Below the pieces are notes generated by a model that was not told where the DNA came from, ran no database searches, and worked only from the letters and a program-made list of their open reading frames with translations. Shown piece by piece: positions 9,598 through 17,614 of a stretch of DNA of 39,698 nucleotides. Positions within the stretch are counted from its first letter, which is position 1, and each line of letters begins with the position of its first letter. Made by a program: the position numbers and the translations under genes. The DNA lies in the NCBI GenBank assembly GCA_035275065.1, contig DATENM010000005.1, positions 1 to 39,698 of the forward strand, in the 5' to 3' direction. The stretch comes from Blastocatellia bacterium (GTDB lineage Bacteria; Acidobacteriota; Blastocatellia; UBA7656).

Positions 9598-9924
9598 TTA
9601 AATGAGAGCCCCGGCGAGCGCCGCCATCTCGTAGCGCAGAAGCGCCGCGCGATCCGCTACGCCGAGGTGCGAGCAATGATGCTTGAAGCGCCAGCCCGAG
9701 CAATCGCAGACGCGCAGCTCTATATTGACAACGTGAAAGTCACCCGGAGACGAAGACGACGGCACGAACCACTTTTGCGGGTCCGGCTCACTGGCGACGA
9801 CCGGGCGCGAGCCGAACACCAGCAGGACGAAGCGCGCGGCATCGGCGCGGCCTGCCCACTGGCGCAACTGCTCATAGGCCGTCGCCTCTTCGCGCCTGAG
9901 TGTAATCGACTTCGCTTTGGCCAT
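9598..9924 (-). CDS. Small SWIM zinc-finger protein
   Basis: 108 residues. Residues 73-86 give C-D-C, eight residues, then C-S-H, matching the SWIM zinc-finger signature CxCx(n)CxH, which binds zinc and usually contacts DNA or proteins. The N-terminal half is a basic helix plus a predicted beta-strand region. Most SWIM fingers are parts of larger ATPases or transposases; here the finger stands almost alone, so it may be a phage or mobile-element accessory protein. Its start codon lies only about 30 bases beyond the truncated attC that ends the cassette array, and it is co-oriented with the cassettes, so it may be the last cassette-derived gene or the first gene of the array's flank. Confidence 0.7.
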   Translation of the reverse strand: MAKAKSITLRREEATAYEQLRQWAGRADAARFVLLVFGSRPVVASEPDPQKWFVPSSSSPGDFHVVNIELRVCDCSGWRFKHHCSHLGVADRAALLRYEMAALAGALI

Positions 9925-9952
9925 TGCCTATGATTTCATGTGACCAATATGG

Positions 9953-9983
9953 GCCTCCGTTGCAACGCCTTGTTAGACGGCGG
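9953..9983 (-). repeat. Truncated attC, one half only (site 1)
   Basis: The sequence GCAACGCCTTGTTAGACGG at about 9962-9980 matches the R''-L'' end of the complete sites at 12294 and 17615. The partner arm (CTAACGCC-type) is missing on the left, where the SWIM gene start follows. The array therefore ends here in a damaged site. Confidence 0.7.
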
Positions 9984-10068
9984 CTTGCTCAATCCATTCT
10001 AGTAACTCGTCCTACTTGAGTTCCCGCCGGATTACCTCCTTATAACTCTCTCAACTCACCCCCGTCTT

Positions 10069-10461
10069 TTACGCTTCTTGAACCGGGCTTGAGTGACAAG
10101 CTACCACTTGCCACCGCTCCTCCCTTTTCATCCACACCTGTGTGAAGAGGAAGACACCTCCCCAATCGCTACCGCCAACCAGTGCATTAATCTGCAATGT
10201 GCAATTGGCTATAACGACATCTCTATACATGCGAAACTTCCAACCCTCGTACTTATACGATGACTGTTCTACGACCACGGGCCTCAGACAATCGTTAATG
10301 TAGGTCTGTTTGTCAGCGAGTTGGCCGCCAGGTAGCCAGCCTGCGATCATGAAGTCATCAGCCAGAATCCTGTTCAGGGCGCTGTGGTCGCGGCGGCCTG
10401 CGGCGTCAATCCAGTCGTGCGCCAGTTTGATGATTTCTTGTTCAATAGCAGGGTCAGACAT
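10069..10461 (-). CDS. NTF2/SnoaL-like (DUF4440-type) cassette protein
   Basis: 130 residues with the order typical of DUF4440/SnoaL_3 folds: an N-terminal helix (EIIKLAHDWIDAAGRRD), then LNRILADDFMIAG, and a C-terminal strand set ending FLFTQVWMKREERWQVVACHSSP. Such cone-shaped folds act as small-molecule enzymes or ligand-binding proteins; substrate cannot be read from the sequence. CTGGAGAA just before the ATG is a good ribosome site. It is the only gene between the attC at 10510 and the truncated attC at 9953, so it is a single-gene cassette. Confidence 0.85.
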   Translation of the reverse strand: MSDPAIEQEIIKLAHDWIDAAGRRDHSALNRILADDFMIAGWLPGGQLADKQTYINDCLRPVVVEQSSYKYEGWKFRMYRDVVIANCTLQINALVGGSDWGGVFLFTQVWMKREERWQVVACHSSPVQEA

Positions 10462-10509
10462 ATTTTCTCCAGGTATCAGATACTGCTAGGGTGGCTTCGC
10501 GATTCAGCC

Positions 10510-10604
10510 GCCTAACGCCGCACATCACCGGGCCGCCGAGCGGCATCGCGAGCAACCACTTGAACCCCGCTGCGGCGGCTCCGGTGCATGTCCTTGTTAG
10601 ACGC
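10510..10604 (-). repeat. attC recombination site 2
   Basis: Outer cores CCTAAC (left) and GTTAGAC (right); inner arms GCACATCACCGGGCCGCC and GGCGGCTCCGGTGCATGTCC pair imperfectly. Belongs to the GTGCATGTCC subfamily. Confidence 0.88.
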
Positions 10605-10660
10605 ATCAGCGGATATTTGCCAATCAGTTTCTTGCTCTGCCGCTTACCTGCAACAAGGCG

Positions 10661-11185
10661 TTACTGTGCCTGTGCAGCTCCAACCTGCCGCTTCGCCATC
10701 TCCACGAATTGCTCTTTCTCTGCCATAGTTCCAAAGCCTCTCTTCCGTACCGCAAACCCGCCCCCCTCTCGCCTGTAGAAGTAGATCGCCTCTTCTGTCT
10801 CTTCCATCTCGATAATCGTCCCCCAGTCGCAAGTATACTGCTCTTTCAACTGGCTTATTCTTATCCCCGCTTCGGCCAACTCCACTTCGACGCGGAACGG
10901 CTTATCTTCTCCCACCAGCTTCAGACAAAGTTTGCGCACTCTTTTCTCGACAGTGCTTTCGTAAGTCAGCAAATAAATCGCAGCGGCAATAATGGCGACG
11001 GCAACCCCTACAAATAACCTCCTACCAAGGCTGCCTTGCATGATGGCGAACCAGGGGAGCCCCGCGAGCAATACCGTGGTTAGCAGCCCTTTCCAGTTCC
11101 AAGGGCGCAGCAGCTTTGACCGGGCGAGGCTCCGCATTGTGACGTCTACGAGATCATCTAATGTGGCGTTGAATTCTACGATCAT
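10661..11185 (-). CDS. YcxB-like membrane protein (cassette)
   Basis: 174 residues if started at the ATG at 11185 (MIVEFNATLDDLVDV); a longer frame to 11245 would run into the attC, so the shorter start is preferred although no clear ribosome site is present. Two hydrophobic segments at about 32-70 (LLTTVLLAGLPWFAIMQ and LFVGVAVAIIAAAIYLL) are followed by a soluble beta-rich part with YTCDWGTIIEMEETEEAIYFY and a C-terminal FGTMAEKEQFVEMA, the layout of YcxB-like proteins (N-terminal two-helix hairpin, C-terminal PH-like domain). Family function is unknown. Sole gene of its cassette. Confidence 0.8.
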   Translation of the reverse strand: MIVEFNATLDDLVDVTMRSLARSKLLRPWNWKGLLTTVLLAGLPWFAIMQGSLGRRLFVGVAVAIIAAAIYLLTYESTVEKRVRKLCLKLVGEDKPFRVEVELAEAGIRISQLKEQYTCDWGTIIEMEETEEAIYFYRREGGGFAVRKRGFGTMAEKEQFVEMAKRQVGAAQAQ

Positions 11186-11198
11186 AGTCGAGTATATG

Positions 11199-11294
11199 CG
11201 TCTAACGCCGGACATTACCGGGCGCGCGAACGGCCTCACCAGCATCCACGTGAATTCTGCTTCGCGCGCTCCGGTGCATGTCCTTGTTAGATGC
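11199..11294 (-). repeat. attC recombination site 3
   Basis: Outer cores GTCTAAC and GTTAGATGC; inner arms GGACATTACCGGGCGCGC and GCGCTCCGGTGCATGTCC. GTGCATGTCC subfamily. Confidence 0.9.
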
Positions 11295-11317
11295 GGCGCG
11301 GTAATTACCAGCCAAGC

Positions 11318-12266
11318 TTACTTCAGAAGAAACTCTCTTGTCTGCAGGACTACCTCATCTGCGGTTCTTCCTCGAAAAACGTAATGAGTCGCGTCCTTCA
11401 TCTCGACAACCTGCCCGCGCGGAACTTCGCGGCGGAATTGCTCGACGTTCGTTCGGATGTACGGCACTGAGTTCTTAACCCACCACTCGTCCCATTTCCG
11501 GCGTGTCGCTTCATCCGCTTGCGGCGGCGCATAAGGATGATGTTCCGGCGTCGCATAAAAAGCCAGCGCCGGGGCTTTCACCTTCGTATAATCCGGGCGG
11601 AACGCGACTGTCGCCCTGAGCATCGCCTTGTTGATTTCCCACACGTTGGCCGGCGGCATGTCTTTGACGACGATTTTCGCGGCGTCGGGAGAATCCTGCA
11701 CTTCAAGGACAAGCCGCCTGTCTTCCGGGTCTGAGACGGGGTCGCCTAAAATTAGGTCAGGGATGCGGGCGCGGGTATAGGCGGCGTCGAGATAAACCAA
11801 CTTCTTGACACGCCGCGGATAAAGCGAGGCGAACGTCGTCATCTCGTCGCCCGCCGCCGAATGCCCGGCGACGTTCACCCTTTCGATTTTCAAGGCGTCG
11901 AGGAACTGCCTGATGTCTTCGACCCGCGTGGCGATGTCGTACCCGTCCGCGGGCTTGTCCGATTCGCCGAAGCCGCGGCGCGTGAGCGCGATGACGTGGA
12001 AGCGGTCTGTGAACTTCGGGGCGAAGTCGTCGAAGACGTGCATCGTCGCCCAGTCCGGTCAGCAAAAGCAGCACGTCGCCTGTCTGGCCCCAGTCGAGAT
12101 AATGAAGTCTGATGCCGTTGGCGGTGACGAAGCCGCTCTTGTGCGGCGACTTGTCTGCGGGATCGGCGGTCGTTTCAGTGCTCTGCGCCGGAGCAGACTG
12201 AGCACTGAGGGGAAATATGGCGACGAGTAGGGCGAGCAGATTGGCTAGGTGTAATTCTCTGTGCAC
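11318..12266 (-). pseudogene. Secreted alpha/beta-hydrolase cassette gene with a frameshift
   Basis: The frame from the ATG at 12266 encodes a signal peptide (LANLLALLVAIFPLSAQSAPA) and the first strands of an alpha/beta-hydrolase (GIRLHYLDWGQTGDVLLLLTG, GLGDDA). Near 12040 the reading frame must change: the next frame carries HVFDDFAPKF, TRRGFGESDKP, the nucleophile elbow GHSAAG, and the catalytic-His region DATHYVF, ending at 11318. Restoring the frame joins GLGDDA to HVFDDF, as in intact relatives, and needs about two missing bases or one extra. Total would be about 315 residues. Either a decayed cassette or an assembly error. Substrate unknown (epoxide, ester or haloalkane hydrolases share this fold). 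Confidence 0.8.
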
Positions 12267-12293
12267 TTCGATCTATCTCCTGAAATGAGTAAG

Positions 12294-12388
12294 CATCTAA
12301 CGCCCGCGTTCACCGGGGCCGTGAACGACCTCACAAGCTACCACGTGAAGTCTGCTTCGCGGCCTCCGCCGCAACGCCTTGTTAGGCG
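12294..12388 (-). repeat. attC recombination site 4
   Basis: Outer cores ATCTAAC and GTTAGGC; inner arms with CGCGTTCACCGGGGCCG and CGGCCTCCGCCGCAACGCC. GCAACGCC subfamily, like sites 1 and 10. Confidence 0.9.
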
Positions 12389-12409
12389 GCGCTTTCTGCG
12401 CTTAGGCTG

Positions 12410-13231
12410 TTATTCACTTATGAAATCGTCCGGGTGGTTCTGCCGAACCGCCGTATTTGTGTGGACTTTTACCCGATCACATTGCCCCCGCACAAAGATG
12501 CCACCGCCTCTCCCCTCAGCCATCCCGTTGCCCGTAATTACACTTCCACCGACTTGCGCCGAGGCGTCTTTGAAGTAGATGCCCGCCCCTTCACCTTTCA
12601 TACTGTACAATGCATTCTCCGTCACTCGGCTTCGCCACATCCGCACTTGACTGCCTTCACAATAAAGGCCACCCCCTCTCGCTTCCTCGGCCCCATAGAC
12701 GGCATTCGCTTGAATTGAGCTGCCGGCAATCTCAACCTTGCAAGCGACCAGATGGAGACCACCTCCACGAGCACTTCTAATGGAAGCTTGTACACTGTTG
12801 CCAACGATCATTGATTTCTGGACGCGAACCGATGACCGGATGCACATCATGCCCGCGCCGCCTGCTTCGGCGTGATCATCGGTCACCCGATTTCCTGCGA
12901 GGACGCATTCTTGGAGGGCTACGGATGATTCGAAAGCAGAAATCGCCCGCGCACGACCATTCGAGCGAACCTCAATTCCGCTAAGATAGACAGAAGCGTT
13001 CTCGAGGTGGACGACTGTGTCTGCGGTTGCACCGACAATCGTGACCCCGCGTCGGCCAAAGCGAGTTGTGCTGATCACCACGCCAGGCGTCCCGACGAGA
13101 TACAGATCCTCGCTGTAAATGCCGGGGCTTACCATGATGGTCGAGGGCCGAATGATTGCGTCGATGGCTTCCCGGATAGAGGAGAATTGCGATGGCACTA
13201 AAAAGATGTCATGCGCAAGGCCAGTCGACAT
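12410..13231 (-). CDS. Right-handed beta-helix protein (cassette)
   Basis: 273 residues. After an N-terminal strand region of pectate-lyase-superfamily type (VPSQFSSIREAIDAI, IMVSPGIYSEDLYL) there are repeated turns of the form GGGLHLVACKVEIAGS, GGGLYCEGSQVRMWRS and GAGIYFKDASAQVGGS, about 25-30 residues apart, each with an N or T ladder (ITGNGMAEGRGGGI). This is a parallel beta-helix; such folds bind or cleave polysaccharide, or serve as surface spikes. No catalytic residues are certain. GAGGT before the ATG is a good ribosome site. There is no signal peptide, so a cytoplasmic or non-classically exported location must be considered. Confidence 0.85.
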   Translation of the reverse strand: MSTGLAHDIFLVPSQFSSIREAIDAIIRPSTIMVSPGIYSEDLYLVGTPGVVISTTRFGRRGVTIVGATADTVVHLENASVYLSGIEVRSNGRARAISAFESSVALQECVLAGNRVTDDHAEAGGAGMMCIRSSVRVQKSMIVGNSVQASIRSARGGGLHLVACKVEIAGSSIQANAVYGAEEARGGGLYCEGSQVRMWRSRVTENALYSMKGEGAGIYFKDASAQVGGSVITGNGMAEGRGGGIFVRGQCDRVKVHTNTAVRQNHPDDFISE

Positions 13232-13258
13232 TTTGTTACCTCGTCAAATGAATGGGCG

Positions 13259-13354
13259 CGCCTAACGCTCGACATTACCGGGCCGCCGAGCGGCCTCACA
13301 AGCTACCACGTGAACTGCGCAGCGGCGGACCCGGTGCATGTCCTTGTTAGGCGC
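13259..13354 (-). repeat. attC recombination site 5
   Basis: Outer cores GCCTAAC and GTTAGGC; inner arms TCGACATTACCGGGCCGCC and GCGGACCCGGTGCATGTCC. GTGCATGTCC subfamily. Confidence 0.9.
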
Positions 13355-13379
13355 TGCTTCGTTTATTGCGCTTGCTTCC

Positions 13380-13826
13380 TTACGACCTCTGCCTTGACGT
13401 CTTCAATTCCTTTCCCTCTCTGCCTGTCAGTCGCGGCTCGGCTATCTGCCTCGTCTGATGTGCCTCCGAAGGGTTACTGACCTTTGATGGCCGCCCTTCT
13501 GCCTCCATCCGCCGATGCGCCTCCGCCCACGTCGGCAACGCTGCACCCCCCTGCTCCCAATGGACGGTGCTCGCCTCATCACACCACTTCAGTAACCTCG
13601 GCATCACCTTCCGATGCGCGCCGCTGTCTCGATAGGCTTTCATTGCCGCGGCATCCTTCCACGCGGTCACCGTCCAGAACGTGTTGCGCGCCTCGCGCAC
13701 TAGCCTACCGCACATGAAGCCGGGCGCACGTTCTGCCTGTCGTGCCGTGGCCAACGCCTGCCAACCAAATTGTGGAAGATAAAAGAGGGAACGTACGCGA
13801 AGGCGCGTAACGGAAATCAATGGCAT
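13380..13826 (-). CDS. ABM/DUF3291-like monooxygenase-fold protein (cassette)
   Basis: 148 residues. MPLISVTRLRVRSLFYLPQF opens, then GFMCGRLVREARNTFWTVTAWKDAAAMKAYRDSGAHRKVMP, which is the signature stretch of dimeric alpha-beta-barrel proteins (DUF3291 or antibiotic-biosynthesis-monooxygenase type): a strand ending in FWTVTAW followed by a helix with AYRxSGAHRK. These proteins form a ferredoxin-like barrel around a small-molecule pocket. The C-terminal 40 residues are hydrophilic and probably disordered. No strong ribosome site is visible. Sole gene between two attC sites. Confidence 0.8.
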   Translation of the reverse strand: MPLISVTRLRVRSLFYLPQFGWQALATARQAERAPGFMCGRLVREARNTFWTVTAWKDAAAMKAYRDSGAHRKVMPRLLKWCDEASTVHWEQGGAALPTWAEAHRRMEAEGRPSKVSNPSEAHQTRQIAEPRLTGREGKELKTSRQRS

Positions 13827-13927
13827 GGTGATAGTCTACCACTCATCGTTCATTCTTTGCACTCATAAGGGATTGGGCACTAGCCATGAACCGATTCGCG
13901 ATCATGTTCGAGGGGAGGATGCCACTT

Positions 13928-14010
13928 GATTAACGCACGGCCATTTACACAGACCGCTACACACTGCCGACTCCGCTGCCCGCGCTCCGGTGCATGGGGT
14001 TGTTAGACGC
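13928..14010 (-). repeat. attC recombination site 6, partly degenerate
   Basis: Right core GTTAGAC is intact; the left core reads ATTAAC and the inner left arm has diverged (ACGGCCATTTACACAGACC), so pairing with GCGCTCCGGTGCATGGGG is poor. Shorter than its neighbours (83 bases). Confidence 0.7.
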
Positions 14011-14022
14011 CGGTGTGAGCCG

Positions 14023-14781
14023 TCATTCGCTCATCTTAGTCAATATAAAAGCGATCAAGAATCCCAGCACCGTTATTAGCCCCGCGAAATCGTGAGCCTC
14101 TTCAAACGCTTCTGGAATCATCGTGTCCGAAAGCATTGCCAATATCGCACCGGCAGCTACGGCAGTTGTCGCTGCGATTACTTCTTCTGAAAAGTGACTG
14201 AAGACGGCGTACCCCGAAAGCGCAGCGGCGGCGGAGATAATTGTAATTGCCCCCCATATGCCAAAGACATAGCCCGCGGAGCGCCCGGCCTTTTTCATCC
14301 CTGCTGAACTCGATAGCCCCTCAGGTATATTCGATAGGAAAATGGCCGCCACGGCGACCGAACTTACTGCGCCGCCTTTGATCATGCTAACCCCGATGAC
14401 AATTGATTCGGGGATACCGTCTAGCAAAGCGCCTATGGCTATAGCCAATCCACTACCGCTGTCTTCCGACTCTGATGGCTGCTGAGTGCCCGACCGCTTC
14501 CTGTGTTTAGCACCCCTCTGAGATAAGTACCAGTTCGCGGCGGTGTAGACGGCTGCGCCGGTCATAAAGCCGATAGCCGTTGAGTCAAAGCCCCCGCGCT
14601 TATAGGCTTCCTCCATTAAGTCAAAGGAAAGGGCTGAGATAAGGACCCCGCTGCCGAATGCCATTATTGCGGCGATTAGGCGCTGCGGAACCCGAAGAAA
14701 ATAACCTGCCGTTGCCCCGATCAGGAGTGCTGATCCAGCTACCAAGCCCCAGAATCCTGCCTCTACTAATACGGGAGCCAT
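14023..14781 (-). CDS. ZIP-family divalent metal transporter (cassette)
   Basis: 252 residues with seven to eight predicted membrane segments. The two ZIP transport motifs are visible: GALLDGIPESIVIG in the fourth segment and IFLSNIPEGLSSS in the fifth, which in the family line the zinc/iron path, although the His usual before NIPEG is Ser here. A hydrophilic loop (KHRKRSGTQQPSESEDSG) lies between segments three and four, but it lacks the usual His cluster. The last cluster SDTMIPEAFEEAH also fits. Likely moves Zn or another divalent metal across the inner membrane. Sole gene of its cassette; transporter-coding cassettes are less common than small soluble ones. Confidence 0.92.
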   Translation of the reverse strand: MAPVLVEAGFWGLVAGSALLIGATAGYFLRVPQRLIAAIMAFGSGVLISALSFDLMEEAYKRGGFDSTAIGFMTGAAVYTAANWYLSQRGAKHRKRSGTQQPSESEDSGSGLAIAIGALLDGIPESIVIGVSMIKGGAVSSVAVAAIFLSNIPEGLSSSAGMKKAGRSAGYVFGIWGAITIISAAAALSGYAVFSHFSEEVIAATTAVAAGAILAMLSDTMIPEAFEEAHDFAGLITVLGFLIAFILTKMSE

Positions 14782-14870
14782 ATGATGATACTCAACTCAC
14801 CCAAATTCCACCTAGCGCCCTTCTACGATCGTGGGGCATTCAATTAAATCAGGCAACTTGAAGGGAAGAC

Positions 14871-14964
14871 GTCCAACGCTCGACATCACCGGGCGCGGGC
14901 GCGGCATTGCGAGAATTCTTGCGAATTCTGCTTCGCGCACTCCGGCGAATGTCGTTGTTAGACG
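14871..14964 (-). repeat. attC recombination site 7
   Basis: Outer cores GTCCAAC and GTTAGAC; inner arms TCGACATCACCGGGCGCG and CGCGCACTCCGGCGAATGTCG. Confidence 0.87.
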
Positions 14965-14977
14965 CCGCGCCGTCTGC

Positions 14978-15358
14978 TCATTTGAAATGCCCCCTGATCT
15001 CGTCGACCTTCCTCTCGATCCTCTTCAGTCTCTTTATCTCCTCTGTTTCCTCATTGGCCTCTTCCGCTTCTTCGACGTCACCTCTCTGCGTCGCTGGAGG
15101 CTCATCTACCCTGCCAGCAGCCAGGATGAACTCTACAGCCTTATCCAGCCCATCCATAAACGATTCCAAGCTCTCCTCGAATACCATCACCCGGTGCCGC
15201 TCCAGTTCGCTGCCGACTTGCGTCAGCTCACCGATGACCAGATACTTTGCCCCCTCCCTGGTCTCCTTCACGTCGAAATAGTATGTCCTTCTATTCGCCA
15301 CCACTTTTTCTGAAAAGATTTCCCTCATGGCTGCCTCCAAACCAGAATAGTCAATCAC
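14978..15358 (-). CDS. PUR/DUF3276-like nucleic-acid-binding protein (cassette)
   Basis: 126 residues from a GTG at 15358 (an ATG at 15328 is an alternative; both have weak ribosome sites). Residues about 23-80 read RTYYFDVKETREGAKYLVIGE, then RHRVMVFEESLESFMDGLDKA: four strands and a helix with the R-x-Y-x-F-D-V-K-E start and the FEESLESF helix typical of PUR (DUF3276) domains, which bind single-stranded DNA and RNA. An acidic, Glu-rich tail (EEAEEANEETEE) and a basic end follow. Sole gene of its cassette. The PUR assignment is from pattern memory, not a search. Confidence 0.72.
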   Translation of the reverse strand: MIDYSGLEAAMREIFSEKVVANRRTYYFDVKETREGAKYLVIGELTQVGSELERHRVMVFEESLESFMDGLDKAVEFILAAGRVDEPPATQRGDVEEAEEANEETEEIKRLKRIERKVDEIRGHFK

Positions 15359-15455
15359 CTGGACTTCAGGTAGTTTACTTTATAGGGATAGGTAGATCGA
15401 GTCATTGATAAAGCTGTGGATGCCTTTCCGCAGCGGAGGGCATGCTACTCCAGGC

Positions 15456-15547
15456 GTCTAACGCCTGCGATCAGCTGGCGCGCGAAAGGCAATGGAGTAA
15501 CCACGAGAAGTGAGCTTCGCGCGCTCGGCTGCATCGCAATCTTAGGC
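15456..15547 (-). repeat. attC recombination site 8
   Basis: Left core GTCTAAC is intact, the right core reads CTTAGGC instead of GTTAGGC. Inner arms CTGCGATCAGCTGGCGCGCG and CGCGCTCGGCTGCATCGCA. Not close to either of the two main subfamilies; the changed core base could weaken recombination. Confidence 0.78.
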
Positions 15548-15632
15548 CGACTTTGCGTAGTATGTCGGGCAACGACAAAACCGTTGCTCAACCTGCCCGG
15601 CTTTTTTCGAGATGGTGTATGTGTAATCAACC

Positions 15633-17180
15633 CTAACTCCACGGCCCTACCGTAAGCGCCACTGTTTGGCTTCCGACGTTGTAGCTGGTTTTCGCCGGAA
15701 CATTCAGGCTGGAAGGCCAGGTGCCCGGTGGGATGTTCTGACTCGTCGAGCCGACGTTCGGGTCTTCGTCGAGGCTGAAGCCGTAGGCCATCGCGAACTT
15801 CCTGCTCGAATTCATTCCGAAGATGGTCGGGCTGCCGACCGTGCCGTTCACGGTGGACCTATGGAAGAATTTGGCATACGCGTCGTAGACCGAGGGCTGG
15901 TTGTTGTACGCGTTGTTGTGGTTTGAATACCAGTTTGCGGTGTTACTCCATGCATCCGAGGAATAGGTGGCCGAGATCGTCTGGCCTGCTGGCGCGACGC
16001 CATCGAGAACTACGCCTCGGGAGAAGGCTTCGAAAATCGCCGCCTCAATCTGCCCGAACGCGGCATACACCAAGGGTGATTCTCCCGAAAAGGAGACTTG
16101 AGGCGAAAAATCATACTCACTGCCACTGTTCGTCATGGTAACGCCTGTGACCGCGCCGTTTTCAATCGTGGCAACGGCGGTTGCCGTCATGCCGCCATTG
16201 CCCGGCGGCTCAATGGTGACGACCGGAGGTGCGATGTAGCCGCTGCCGGGGAAGATCACTTGGACGCTGAGGACAACGCCCCCCTCCAGGGTGGCAATGC
16301 CTTGGGGCCTGGTTTCCTGGTTCGGCCCTCGCACCGCCTGAATGAACGGCTGATTGCCGGCGAAATCCGACTTCGGTATTACAACTGTCATTCCATTGGG
16401 ACCGCTCAGCGTGTACTGCGTGCCGTCACTGGATCCGGAGTAGGTGCCAACGGTCGCCCCGTTCAGGTAGAAGCTGATCTGGTTGCCCGAGGCAAAGAAG
16501 GCATCGACGGTCTCCTGCCAGTAGCCTTCCAAGCCGGTGGCGGAAGGGTAAATGGCCAGCCAATCCTTTGGTGACACAATCGCCGAGAACTGGCCCTCGA
16601 TCAGTTGCGGGTATCCGGTGCCCACTGGACTGGTGAAGAGGAGCTGCGAAAAAGCGGTGCCATAGGGGTCGGCATTCATGAATGCCGTGAAGGCGGCCCC
16701 GATCTGCTTCCGCGTCACAGACGGCATGACACCGTAGGTCAAAGTGTCTCCGGCGACGGTGAAGGACAGATTGATCCCAAAGGAATCGACCGCCGAGACG
16801 TCGTACTGGGCATTCGGGCCGAATTCGAAGATGTCGTATGGCCCAGCCGGTGCCACGCCGGGGACTCCGGGAAACGGATACGCCGTGTATCCGTTTAGCG
16901 GATAAGCCGTCGGCGTGATGCCACTCGGCGTGACGGTGAACACGAGGCGGTTGTTGCCGGAGTTTGTCACGTTCGGCACCTGGATCGTCAGGCCGCTGTT
17001 GACATTGACGAAGGGTGCGTTGATCGCGGACGCAGCGGCGGCGAAACTGCCATCTGCTTGCAGGATCTGAAATTGGGAGCCGTCTGTGGCGTCCGCCATG
17101 AAGCCCGCAACCCAGACGGTATATTTGCTCGGATCAAGGCCTGAGTTGTTGACGATGTTGATCTGGTTAAGTGTGGTCAT
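15633..17180 (-). CDS. GH64/thaumatin-like beta-1,3-glucanase-type protein with inserted beta module (cassette)
   Basis: 515 residues, long for a cassette gene. It opens with INIVNNSGLDPSKYTVWVAG, then YDIFEFGPNAQYDVSAVDSFG and LSFTV, the layout of GH64/thaumatin-like glucanases (N-terminal thaumatin-like barrel, then E-F...D-S-V-D-x-F-G). The C-terminal part (AFSRGVVLDG, WYSNHNNAYNNQPSVYDAYAKFFHRST, KFAMAYGFSLDEDP) matches the end of that fold. Between them, at about 295-370, is an extra module with repeats of the form FPGSGYIAPPVVTIEPPG, as seen in adhesins and tail proteins. AGAGGAC precedes the ATG. There is no signal peptide, odd for a cell-wall glucan hydrolase; catalytic residues are not verified. 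Confidence 0.78.
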   Translation of the reverse strand: MTTLNQINIVNNSGLDPSKYTVWVAGFMADATDGSQFQILQADGSFAAAASAINAPFVNVNSGLTIQVPNVTNSGNNRLVFTVTPSGITPTAYPLNGYTAYPFPGVPGVAPAGPYDIFEFGPNAQYDVSAVDSFGINLSFTVAGDTLTYGVMPSVTRKQIGAAFTAFMNADPYGTAFSQLLFTSPVGTGYPQLIEGQFSAIVSPKDWLAIYPSATGLEGYWQETVDAFFASGNQISFYLNGATVGTYSGSSDGTQYTLSGPNGMTVVIPKSDFAGNQPFIQAVRGPNQETRPQGIATLEGGVVLSVQVIFPGSGYIAPPVVTIEPPGNGGMTATAVATIENGAVTGVTMTNSGSEYDFSPQVSFSGESPLVYAAFGQIEAAIFEAFSRGVVLDGVAPAGQTISATYSSDAWSNTANWYSNHNNAYNNQPSVYDAYAKFFHRSTVNGTVGSPTIFGMNSSRKFAMAYGFSLDEDPNVGSTSQNIPPGTWPSSLNVPAKTSYNVGSQTVALTVGPWS

Positions 17181-17254
17181 TGATTTGTCCTCTTTTGGTG
17201 TTTAGATGGTCGTTAAGGTTGGCAACTCCAATTGGCCCTACTTTACTTGAGGTC

Positions 17255-17346
17255 GCCTAACGCCGGACATTACCGGGCCGCCGAGCGGCCTCACAAAGAG
17301 TTACGTGAATGCGCTTCGGCGGCTCCGGTGCATGTCCTTGTTATGC
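17255..17346 (-). repeat. attC recombination site 9
   Basis: Outer cores GCCTAAC and GTTATGC; inner arms GGACATTACCGGGCCGCC and GGCGGCTCCGGTGCATGTCC. GTGCATGTCC subfamily and the best-formed site. Confidence 0.92.
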
Positions 17347-17614
17347 CTGCGCCTGCAATGCGGGCCCTAGCCTACATCCCGCCCAGGCCATTCCCCCTCT
17401 ACTCGCCATCGCTCCGCATTCGCCGCTTTGCTCTATCTCCAAATGCGACACGGGCATCAACCCCCATGACACCGCCGCAGAATGACCCTCCCTCGTCGCT
17501 TAGCCGTTGGCCATTCGACTGCCGCGCATGGGCGGTTTGTGGGCCGCGACTCCATCCCCTACTCAACCCCTGCGAAGCCCACGAAATCGGCATGCGCACG
17601 GCTGCGATTGCGCG
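17347..17614. other. Cassette with no recognisable gene
   Basis: The 268 bases between attC sites 9 and 10 carry only short open frames (for example a 66-codon minus frame at 17399-17599) whose translations resemble nothing known. Non-coding cassettes are common in integron arrays; some supply promoters or RNAs. I see no clear promoter. Confidence 0.5.
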
